DNA of 64,000 bases from PXAP01 sp046483315 (GTDB taxonomy: Bacteria; Bacteroidota; Bacteroidia; Bacteroidales; PUMT01), in the NCBI GenBank assembly GCA_046483315.1, contig JAWODJ010000040.1, positions 1 to 64,000 on the forward strand, given 5' to 3'. This document shows, one piece after another, positions 37,141-45,111 of this stretch (positions are counted from its first letter, which is position 1; each line of letters opens with the position of its first letter). Both the position numbers and the translations under genes were made by a program. The notes beneath the pieces are model-generated. The model was not told the origin of the DNA. It saw only the letters and a list, made by a program, of their open reading frames with translations, and did not search any database.

Positions 37141-37842
37141 TCAGTACCTGACACAGCGAACCGAAAAGCCGAAAGATATATCATTAACCGACCTGTATAT
37201 TCCTCCTTCATTCAGGCTTACACCCCTTCTCCAGGCATGGTTATCTTCCTCAACCGTTGATGTCCAGAAATATCCTGTGGTGCCGATCTGATTAAATGTC
37301 CCGGTAACAAACCTGTTGCCTCCCCTTAATGCCTCAAACCCGCTTTCGCCGGCGGGCTGCAAGGCTCTTCCCTGATCAATTCCGCGCCACAGGCGTTCAT
37401 TGGCATCTTCGCGACTCATGCCGAGATACAACTCAAGGATTTTCCATTCGCTGTCCGACGGAATATGCCATCCCGCCGGACATATTCCCGGGGAACTCTC
37501 CTGTGTTTCGTACTGCATTGCCTCATCCCACTGGTATAAACCTCCGTACTGATCGCAAAGTACGGGATTATTATCATAACAATACTTCTCAATGACCCCG
37601 TTATCTTCCTGGTCAAGGCTTCCGTCAATCATTTCTCCCCTGTTGATATTGTCAGCGAGCCATACCTGGTCTCCAAGCTGAAGAGTACGATATACCGTTC
37701 CGTCGACTGTATCAACCCATGTTCCGTAAAGGTCGGGTTCCTCATCTTCAACCTCTTTCCTGCAGCCTGTTCCCTGCAGGAGAAGTATTATCCATACCAC
37801 CCCGCTTAACAACCATAAAAATGCGGCAACACGCTTCATCAC
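37141..37842 (-). CDS. FISUMP-domain lipoprotein
   Basis: A 233-residue exported protein. A hydrophobic signal ends in LLLQGTGCRKE, a lipobox with its cysteine. The rest is one Fibrobacter succinogenes major paralogous domain: LGDQVWLADNIN at the start, GGLYQWDEAMQY, CPAGWHIPSDSEWKILE and GFSVRCVRY at the end. These domains occur in many surface proteins of the phylum and have no established biochemical activity. It is monocistronic between yifB and gmhA. Confidence 0.88.
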   Translation of the reverse strand: MMKRVAAFLWLLSGVVWIILLLQGTGCRKEVEDEEPDLYGTWVDTVDGTVYRTLQLGDQVWLADNINRGEMIDGSLDQEDNGVIEKYCYDNNPVLCDQYGGLYQWDEAMQYETQESSPGICPAGWHIPSDSEWKILELYLGMSREDANERLWRGIDQGRALQPAGESGFEALRGGNRFVTGTFNQIGTTGYFWTSTVEEDNHAWRRGVSLNEGGIYRSVNDISFGFSVRCVRY

Positions 37843-38005
37843 TAATCCGGTTAGGTAAAAATTATCATATTTAAAAAAATGTAAGATGCCAATATAGATG
37901 TCTGCCTCCGATCAAACAAACCGATGTCAGTTATTCCGGCTTCTACCGTCATGTATTATGTCTGCTGAACAGGCAGCAGTGACAGGATGCGCTTCCCCAA
38001 TTAAG

Positions 38006-38587
38006 TTACAATTTTTTTTCAATATATTTTACCAGCGCATGAATAATTTTAATGTGAATCTCCTGTATCCTGTCAGGGTATGGTGAGGCTGGAGCCCTGA
38101 GCTCTATATCACAGTGCCCGGCAAGCTCTCCTTCTTCACCGCCAGTGAGCGCAACCACCTTTATACCCATCATGCATGCTGTTTCGGCGGCTTTGATCAC
38201 ATTGGCAGAATTACCGCTTGTACTTATTGCCAGCAGCACGTCTCCTTTTCTTCCCAGTCCCTCAACAAAACGTGAAAAGATTTGCTCGTAACCATAATCA
38301 TTAGCCGTACAGGTTATATGTGAAGGATCGCTGACAGCAACAGCCGGGACAGGCCCGCGGTTTTCCCTGAAGCGTCCGGTAAGCTCTTCAGCAAAATGCA
38401 TGGCATCGCACATCGAGCCTCCATTGCCACAGGTTATAATTTTCCCCCCGGCTGATACTGACTTAACCATCAATTCACCTGCGGCTGCAATCCTTTCAAA
38501 ATTTTTTTCGCCTGAAAGATATTCATCCAGTAACCTTCTTGCATCTTCAAAATCATGTTTAATCTCATCCATAAAAATCTCAGCCAT
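38006..38587 (-). CDS. gmhA: Phosphoheptose isomerase
   Basis: A SIS-domain enzyme that turns sedoheptulose 7-phosphate into D-glycero-D-manno-heptose 7-phosphate for the LPS inner core. It has 193 residues, as usual. The sugar-phosphate loop CGNGGSMCDAMHFAEELTGR and the second loop AISTSGNSANVIKA are intact, and the C-terminal HIKIIHALV carries the catalytic His. No other heptose gene is in the window. A second in-frame ATG (MDEIKHDFED, 38572) is possible. Confidence 0.9.
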   Translation of the reverse strand: MAEIFMDEIKHDFEDARRLLDEYLSGEKNFERIAAAGELMVKSVSAGGKIITCGNGGSMCDAMHFAEELTGRFRENRGPVPAVAVSDPSHITCTANDYGYEQIFSRFVEGLGRKGDVLLAISTSGNSANVIKAAETACMMGIKVVALTGGEEGELAGHCDIELRAPASPYPDRIQEIHIKIIHALVKYIEKKL

Positions 38588-38777
38588 GTTTAAAACAAAA
38601 TATCTGCCGCCTAAAAGGCGGAACCAAAGTTAAAAATAATACTTTTTACTCTAAACAACCATTGCATGTCCGAAAATAAACATCACTAATCCCCTGCGCA
38701 ACACTGCTGCTACCCTGCAGGGGCATGTCATGAAAGAGTTTACAACCTTCATCTTTAAAAAAACAGTAAATTTCATT

Positions 38778-38785
38778 TAACTTTG
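38778..38785 (+). promoter_or_regulatory. Candidate -7 element of the mutL unit
   Basis: TAACTTTG matches TAnnTTTG and lies 14 bases before the ATG at 38800, which would give a very short leader. No TTTG -33 box is evident at the expected distance. The rest of the 212-base spacer shows nothing recognised. Confidence 0.5.
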
Positions 38786-38799
38786 CAAAAAACAGAGCC

Positions 38800-39111
38800 A
38801 TGTTAGGAAGATTTTTCAAGTTACCTAAAACAAAACAGTTTTATTACCAGCCCCGTTATTATGACGAGAGAAAAGAGGCGCTTGACAAGCGGGTAGCCCA
38901 AATAAAAGCCGAAATGGGAATAACCGGTGAAAAACCCGGCGAAAACAATTATTTCAGGGGGAGCTACCAAACTCATATTAAAGGTCAGATGAAGAGTCAA
39001 TTGAAAAGCTATTTCAAGCAGACGCGCAAGCAAAGGCAGAGATCCAACATCAGACTGCTGGTCATACTTCTTATACTGCTTGCTTTGACCTGGTATATTA
39101 TCTATTACTAA
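38800..39111 (+). CDS. Small membrane-anchored protein of unknown function
   Basis: I do not recognise a characterised family. The protein has 103 residues and is mostly basic and hydrophilic, with one C-terminal membrane segment (IRLLVILLILLALTWYIIYY, about 83-102), so it looks like a tail-anchored protein. It is placed 18 bases ahead of mutL with a good -7 element before it, so the two form one unit. A similar small gene before mutL is, as I recall, common in this phylum. Confidence 0.75.
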   Translation: MLGRFFKLPKTKQFYYQPRYYDERKEALDKRVAQIKAEMGITGEKPGENNYFRGSYQTHIKGQMKSQLKSYFKQTRKQRQRSNIRLLVILLILLALTWYIIYY

Positions 39112-39129
39112 TACCGTCAAAACACCAGG

Positions 39130-40980
39130 ATGTCAGATATCATACAGTTGCTTCCGGATTCAGTTGCCAATCAGATTGCTGCAGGAGAGGTTATTCAAAG
39201 ACCTGCATCTGTTGTCAAGGAGCTTACCGAAAATTCCGTTGACGCAGGCAGCACCTCTATAAGGATAATAGTGAGAGAAGCAGGAAAGAACCTCGTGCAG
39301 GTTATTGATAACGGTTCCGGCATGAGTGAGACTGACGCCCGGCTTTCATTTGAAAGGCATGCCACCTCAAAGATAAGGACCGCTGATGATCTCTTTGCCA
39401 TTAAAACGATGGGTTTCAGGGGAGAGGCCCTTTCATCGGTTGCCGCCATAGCTGAAATAGAGATGCAAACCAGGCGCCGTGAAGACGAGACAGGAACCCT
39501 TGTTGAAATAAAAGGGGCAAGGTTTGTGAGGCAGGAACCTGTTGCCTGCCGTGCTGGCTGCACCCTGAGTATAAAAAACCTGTTTTTCAATGTTCCGGCA
39601 CGCCGGAAATTCCTCAAGAAAAATTCAACGGAACTCAGGCATATAATTAATGAATTCCAGCGCATAGCACTGGCTCACCCGGAAATTGAATTTTCTCTCC
39701 AGCATGGCAGTACAGAAATCCTTCACCTCCCACCGTCTCATATCAGGCAACGGATAATGCACGTTTTCGGCAGGAATATTAACCAGCAGCTTGTAGAAAT
39801 CAAAACCCGGACTAGCCTTGTGGATATTACCGGCTTCATCGCCAAGCCCGGATACGCAAAAAAATCGCCTGGTGAGCAGTTCTTTTTTACAAATAAACGC
39901 TTCATGCGGCATCCTTACTTCCATAAAGCCGTATGCCAGGCTTATGACAAGATCCTGCCTCCTGATACCCTGCCCTCCTATTTTATTTATTTTGATGCAG
40001 ACCCTGAATCGGTCGATGTTAACATCCACCCAACCAAGACAGAGATAAAATTTGAAAATGAGCAGGCCATATGGCAGATCCTGATGGCATCAATAAGGGA
40101 AGCCCTCGGAAAATTCAACCTTGTGCCATCAATAGATTTTAACACTGACGGTATGATGGAAATACCCGTTAAACGGCATGACAAAGACCCTGTACCACCG
40201 GAAATAACTGTTAATCCGGGCTATAACCCCTTTGAACAGGAATCGGGATCAGCTGCATATAAAGCGGGGCTCGGGGCCGGCAAAAGCAGATACGGCAATT
40301 GGGAGGAGCTTTATAAGAATTTCGAATCGGATAAAAGTCCCGGCAATGAACAACAAGCAGAAAAAGCCGTGCCCGGTCAGGACAGGACAGATGAAGAGTT
40401 TACAACAGGCAGCACTCCCGCACTTCTGCAACTGAAAAACAGGTATATCCTTTCCCCGGTGAAATCAGGATTTATGATTATAGACCAGAAAAGGGCCCAT
40501 GAGCGTATTCTTTATGAAAAATTCATGAAAACCATACGGTCAGGCTCTATTGTTGCACAGCAGCAGTTATATCCTGTTAATATTGAATTCAGTCCATCCG
40601 ATTACCTTCTTATAAAGGAACTTTCTGCCAGGCTGGCTGACTTTGGTTTTGATATCAGGGATTTCGGGCCACGCAGCATATTGATATCAGGATGCCCCGC
40701 AGATATGGGACATGCCGATCCTTCCTCAATAATAGAAAACCTGCTTTCGGAATATAAGACTGCAGGTTCTGAATTCAAAGAGAGCCCGCGCGAAAAAATA
40801 GCCCGTAACCTTGCCAGGTCTTCTGCCATAAATTACGGAAAACATTTGTCCAGGGAAGAGATGCATGAAATTATTGACAGACTTTTTGCCTGTGAAATGC
40901 CCAACTATTCCCCCGATGGCAAAACCGTCATTGTAATTATTAATAATAATGAAATAGACAATAAATTCAGGGAGTCATAG
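39130..40980 (+). CDS. mutL: DNA mismatch repair protein MutL
   Basis: MutL links MutS recognition to strand removal. The GHKL ATPase domain is intact: NQIAAGEVIQRPASVVKELT, DNGSGM and TMGFRGEALSSVAAI. The C-terminal dimer domain starts near residue 430, and the region that is often DQHAAHER in relatives reads IDQKRAHERILYEKF. Length (616) is normal. Whether the C-terminus has endonuclease activity is unclear from the altered motif. The small membrane protein precedes it and two rhomboids follow. Confidence 0.97.
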   Translation: MSDIIQLLPDSVANQIAAGEVIQRPASVVKELTENSVDAGSTSIRIIVREAGKNLVQVIDNGSGMSETDARLSFERHATSKIRTADDLFAIKTMGFRGEALSSVAAIAEIEMQTRRREDETGTLVEIKGARFVRQEPVACRAGCTLSIKNLFFNVPARRKFLKKNSTELRHIINEFQRIALAHPEIEFSLQHGSTEILHLPPSHIRQRIMHVFGRNINQQLVEIKTRTSLVDITGFIAKPGYAKKSPGEQFFFTNKRFMRHPYFHKAVCQAYDKILPPDTLPSYFIYFDADPESVDVNIHPTKTEIKFENEQAIWQILMASIREALGKFNLVPSIDFNTDGMMEIPVKRHDKDPVPPEITVNPGYNPFEQESGSAAYKAGLGAGKSRYGNWEELYKNFESDKSPGNEQQAEKAVPGQDRTDEEFTTGSTPALLQLKNRYILSPVKSGFMIIDQKRAHERILYEKFMKTIRSGSIVAQQQLYPVNIEFSPSDYLLIKELSARLADFGFDIRDFGPRSILISGCPADMGHADPSSIIENLLSEYKTAGSEFKESPREKIARNLARSSAINYGKHLSREEMHEIIDRLFACEMPNYSPDGKTVIVIINNNEIDNKFRES

Positions 40981-41129
40981 TCAGGCAGGATTTGAAATTA
41001 TCCCGAATTAAAAAGAAAACGGCTGTTTCTAATATGCATTTACTACTTTTACAGGCTGGTGCAAAAAGCCACATATTAAACATAAAACGCCCCGCCGTGT
41101 TTAAAATATATACATAAAAGATATTACCC

Positions 41130-41942
41130 ATGATTGCAGGAAGATTTGGAGGCATTCCACTGGTAGTTAAAAATCTGCTGATTATAAATGTACTTATGCT
41201 GTTTGCAGATTTTGTCCTTAGCAGCAGTTTCAACATTCAGCTTACCCGGGTACTGGGACTCTATTATTTTGAGTCAGAATATTTCCAGCCTTACCAGTTT
41301 ATCACCCATATGTTCATGCACGGGGGACTGGCGCATCTTTTTTTCAACATGTTTGCATTGTGGATGTTTGGAAGGGTACTCGAATCAGTATGGGGCAGCC
41401 GGCGTTTTCTAATATATTATTTTGTAACCGGACTTGGTGCAGCAGCTTTGCATATTTTCGTCAACTACCTTGAAATATCTTCTATGGTCAGCGCGGCCAA
41501 GGCTTTTTACAACACCCCAACTCCCGATCTGTTTTCTGCATTCATAAGCGACTATATCTCTAATCCCAACAGGCAGGTGTTTGATTTTATCACAACCTGG
41601 TCGTACGAGCCTGAAAACCAGGCTTACATAACCCAGGCCATAACCATGGTTCAGAACAGTGTCCAGTTCAAGATGAATATCCCCACAGTGGGAGCTTCAG
41701 GTGCCGTATTCGGAGTTCTGCTCGCTTTCGGGATGTTATTTCCAAACACAAGACTTATGCTTCTTTTCCCTCCCATCCCCATAAAAGCCAAATATTTTGT
41801 GATAGCTTACGGTTGTATTGAATTGTATCTCGGACTGACTCAGCCCGGGAGCAATATTGCACATTTTGCCCATCTGGGCGGAATGTTGTTTGGGTTTATC
41901 CTAATTAAATACTGGCAGAAAAATACAAGAAAATTTTACTGA
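41130..41942 (+). CDS. Rhomboid family intramembrane serine protease (first of two)
   Basis: A 270-residue inner-membrane protease. The membrane-loop HMFMHGGLAHLFFNMFALW holds the conserved His and Asn, catalytic Ser is in VGASGAVFG, and catalytic His is in FAHLGGMLFG. An unusually long hydrophilic insert (about 70 residues) separates the second membrane segments from the Ser-bearing one. The substrate is unknown. Confidence 0.9.
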   Translation: MIAGRFGGIPLVVKNLLIINVLMLFADFVLSSSFNIQLTRVLGLYYFESEYFQPYQFITHMFMHGGLAHLFFNMFALWMFGRVLESVWGSRRFLIYYFVTGLGAAALHIFVNYLEISSMVSAAKAFYNTPTPDLFSAFISDYISNPNRQVFDFITTWSYEPENQAYITQAITMVQNSVQFKMNIPTVGASGAVFGVLLAFGMLFPNTRLMLLFPPIPIKAKYFVIAYGCIELYLGLTQPGSNIAHFAHLGGMLFGFILIKYWQKNTRKFY

Positions 41943-42051
41943 AAAACGTTTTTGTGAAGAAAGCCAACAAAGCATACGGAATCGGTACCGTACAATAATA
42001 GAGGTAATCGGTTATCCTGAAAGATAAGCAGGAGCCCCATAAAATAAAAGC

Positions 42052-42939
42052 ATGTCGGTAATAGATGAAATAAAAGAATCCTTTAAAAAAGGCAGCATGT
42101 TAACCAGGCTGATATACATAAACCTGGCTGTATTTGTAATTATCAAGATTATCCAGGTCATATTCTTCCTTTTCAGCACAGGTCAGCCCGGCACTTTCCA
42201 TCTGATTCACTGGCTTGCTGTTCCCGCAGGTTTTTCAGAACTTTTATCAAAGCCGTGGACCATTTTGACCTATATGTTCCTTCATGACGGGTTCCTGCAC
42301 ATTCTTTTCAATATCCTATGGCTTTACTGGTTCGGGCGAATATTCCTTGAATACCTGGATGAAAAAAAACTTCTCGGGGTATATCTGCTGGGCGGACTGG
42401 CGGGTGCGGCACTTTATATTCTGTCATTCAACCTCTTCCCGGCCTTTTCACAGGTTCTTCCTGTTTCACGTGCACTGGGAGCATCAGCTGCAGTTCTTGC
42501 GGTGGTTATCTCAATTTCAGTTTATGTACCCAACTACACCCTTAACCTCATTTTTATCGGACCGGTTAAGCTTAAATACATAGCCGCCTTTATGATCTTG
42601 CTGGACATAATAAGCATTCAAGGCAATAACGCCGGGGGCCATATTGCCCACCTGGGGGGAGCAATGTTCGGATGGTTTTTCATAAGACATTACAGGAAAG
42701 GCAGGGATATCACCAAAGGCATAAACGTGCTGGTTTACAAACTGGCTAAATGGTTTAAACCCGGAAAAAAACTAAAGGTTGAATACCGCAAGCCTCAAAG
42801 CGACATTGAGTATAACAGGCAGAAAGCCCGCCGGCAGAAGCGCATAGATGATATTCTCGACAAGATATCCAAATCAGGATACGACAGTCTCACGAAAGAA
42901 GAAAAAGAGATTCTTTTCAAGGTAAGCAACCGATCATGA
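42052..42939 (+). CDS. Rhomboid family intramembrane serine protease (second of two)
   Basis: A 295-residue paralogue of the previous gene. MFLHDGFLHILFNILWLYWFG gives the conserved loop. The Ser motif is LGASAAVLA (GASA rather than the usual GASG) and the His is in GGHIAHLGGAMFG, so both catalytic residues remain. A basic cytosolic tail of about 75 residues follows the last membrane segment, unlike the first copy. The stop is one base before the next start, so it is coupled to the EEP gene. Confidence 0.88.
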   Translation: MSVIDEIKESFKKGSMLTRLIYINLAVFVIIKIIQVIFFLFSTGQPGTFHLIHWLAVPAGFSELLSKPWTILTYMFLHDGFLHILFNILWLYWFGRIFLEYLDEKKLLGVYLLGGLAGAALYILSFNLFPAFSQVLPVSRALGASAAVLAVVISISVYVPNYTLNLIFIGPVKLKYIAAFMILLDIISIQGNNAGGHIAHLGGAMFGWFFIRHYRKGRDITKGINVLVYKLAKWFKPGKKLKVEYRKPQSDIEYNRQKARRQKRIDDILDKISKSGYDSLTKEEKEILFKVSNRS

Positions 42940-42940
42940 A

Positions 42941-44128
42941 ATGTTTATGCTGAATAAACCGAAACGTGGCAGACAGGTTTCTTACACCATGCTAAGCAGG
43001 ATCAGGATTTTGCTTCATAATACCATTCTGCTGGTAAATATCACTTTTGTCATTTTGCTGCTGCTTTCATACCTCTCTGCCCGTACCAGTCCCCAAAACC
43101 TCTGGCTGCTTTCCTTTTTCGGACTGGCTTATCCCTTTCTCCTGGCAGTAAACACTGGTTTTGTAGTCTACTGGGCGGTAAAGCGAAAAATCCTTTTTCT
43201 ATACTCCTTTATTGCTATAATAATCGGATATAGCCACCTTACAAACACTTTTCAGATCAGTTTCTCCCGTAAGCAACCAGACAGGCCCGACAACACATTC
43301 ACATTTTTGTCATATAATGTAAGGCTTTTTAACCATTACAACTGGATTGACAATCATTATGTGAAAGACAGCATTTACGAATTCCTACTGAGTGAGGATC
43401 CTGATATTATTTGTATACAGGAATATTTTTACAATGAAGATGACGCCTTTAACAATTCAAGGAGTTTTAAGAGACTTCACGAACGCAACAGCCATATTGC
43501 ATTTTCCAGCTCAAACAACCGGGGCTTTAACTTCGGAATAGCAACTTTCAGCAGGTACCCCATAGTGAACAAAGAGGAAATAGAGTTTATAAACAGCAGT
43601 AATATAAGTATATATACTGACCTGGCAATAAACGAAGATACGGTAAGGGTATTTAACAGCCATCTGCAGTCAGTCCAGTTCAGCAGCGAAAATATAAACT
43701 TTCTCGACAACCTGGTAAAATATGATAACCGTGACAACATAGCCGGAATCAGGGATATAGTATCCAGGCTCAAACAGGCTTTTGTAAGGCGCTCACGACA
43801 GGTGGATATCATTGCCGGACATATACAGGAATCGCCATACCCGGTTATTGTTACCGGCGACTTCAATGACACCCCTGTCTCCTATACCTACCGTAAACTG
43901 CGAAAGCAGAAGCTGGATGATGCCTTTGTGAGTTCAGGAAAAGGAATCGGCAATACCTATGTTGCAAAACTCCCCTTTTTCAGGATAGACTTTATCCTTC
44001 ACAGCAGGGAACTGGAATCTTTCTATTTTGCAACTCCCAGGATTGAACTGTCTGACCATTACCCTCTCAGGTGTGAGTTTTCGTTTAAAAGAACGGCAGA
44101 TTACCGAGGTCAACATTCCCCCCCGTAA
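42941..44128 (+). CDS. Membrane-linked endonuclease/exonuclease/phosphatase family protein
   Basis: A 395-residue protein with three hydrophobic segments in the first 105 residues, then an EEP domain: FLSYNVRLFNHYNWID, DIICIQEYF, TGDFNDTPVSYTYR and the C-terminal SDHYPLRCEF, which hold the metal and catalytic residues. The substrate (nucleic acid, lipid or inositol phosphate) cannot be told. The last 44 bases overlap the end of the convergent threonine-dehydratase-like gene. Confidence 0.88.
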   Translation: MFMLNKPKRGRQVSYTMLSRIRILLHNTILLVNITFVILLLLSYLSARTSPQNLWLLSFFGLAYPFLLAVNTGFVVYWAVKRKILFLYSFIAIIIGYSHLTNTFQISFSRKQPDRPDNTFTFLSYNVRLFNHYNWIDNHYVKDSIYEFLLSEDPDIICIQEYFYNEDDAFNNSRSFKRLHERNSHIAFSSSNNRGFNFGIATFSRYPIVNKEEIEFINSSNISIYTDLAINEDTVRVFNSHLQSVQFSSENINFLDNLVKYDNRDNIAGIRDIVSRLKQAFVRRSRQVDIIAGHIQESPYPVIVTGDFNDTPVSYTYRKLRKQKLDDAFVSSGKGIGNTYVAKLPFFRIDFILHSRELESFYFATPRIELSDHYPLRCEFSFKRTADYRGQHSPP

Positions 44129-45032
44129 GGATAATTCCCGTCCTTTTGCCTGAGAAAAATTTCCTGTTTTCAAGTATAACAGCCAACGGAACAGCAGAGG
44201 AAGGTTCAATTATTATTTTCATCCTTTCCCATATAAGCTTCATTGCCTGTATAATGCTCTCTTCCGTGGCACAAAAAATATAATCAACATTATCGCTGAT
44301 AATCCTGAAGGTAAGCGGGCCAAGAGCAGTAAGCAGTCCGTCAGCCACTGTGTTGGGCTTCAGAGGAGGCTGAAGAATACCGGTTTTGAATGAACGGAAG
44401 GCGTCGTCGGCATTTTTTGGTTCGGCGGCTATCACCTTGGTTCCGGATTGCATATATTTAACAGCAATGGAAGTACCACTCAGCAAGCCCCCGCCACCTA
44501 CAGGCACCATTACGATATCAAGCTTCCCGCAATCTTCAAGAAGCTCTTTTGAAGCAGTTGCCTGGCCGCTGATAACATTAAAATTATTGTACGGATGAAT
44601 AAACGTTGCACCTGTCTTATTCACGACCTTATCAAGGGTGCTTTCCCTTGCCTCAAGAGTGGATGCACAGAAAGTGATTTCTGCGCCATATGATGATACA
44701 GCCTCTCTTTTAATAGCGGGAGCCGACTTTGGCATTACTATATATGCCTTTATTCCCCTTGTGCGGGCTGCCAGTGCCAGAGCTGCAGCATGATTGCCAG
44801 AAGAGTGTGTCGCCACCCCTTTTTCAGCGGAAGCTTTATCGAGGGAAAGAACTGCATTTGTGGCTCCCCTGAACTTAAATGCACCTACCTTCTGAAAATT
44901 TTCACACTTGAAAAAAATCTCACTGCCGGTGATACTGTTAATTGCCCGGCAGGTCAGTACGGGGGTTCGATGCACCCAACTGCTTATTCTTGCATGTGCA
45001 TCAGAAACATCTTTCCATTGTGGTGTTTCCAT
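44085..45032 (-). CDS. Threonine dehydratase / serine racemase-like PLP enzyme
   Basis: A fold-type II PLP enzyme of 315 residues without the regulatory ACT domain. The Schiff-base lysine is Lys53 (GAFKFRGA), the substrate loop is SSGNHAAAL (about 77-85) and the phosphate loop is VPVGGGGLLSG. This compact form includes catabolic threonine dehydratase, serine racemase and threo-3-hydroxyaspartate ammonia-lyase; these cannot be separated from the sequence. It is monocistronic and overlaps the preceding convergent gene by 44 bases. Confidence 0.87.
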   Translation of the reverse strand: METPQWKDVSDAHARISSWVHRTPVLTCRAINSITGSEIFFKCENFQKVGAFKFRGATNAVLSLDKASAEKGVATHSSGNHAAALALAARTRGIKAYIVMPKSAPAIKREAVSSYGAEITFCASTLEARESTLDKVVNKTGATFIHPYNNFNVISGQATASKELLEDCGKLDIVMVPVGGGGLLSGTSIAVKYMQSGTKVIAAEPKNADDAFRSFKTGILQPPLKPNTVADGLLTALGPLTFRIISDNVDYIFCATEESIIQAMKLIWERMKIIIEPSSAVPLAVILENRKFFSGKRTGIILTGGNVDLGNLPFF

Positions 45033-45111
45033 CTGATTCAGGGTAATCCGGGTACAGGTAATTCAGCCAATCTGTAACCCATCGAGCCGATATAACCCGG
45101 ACACGTTACCA

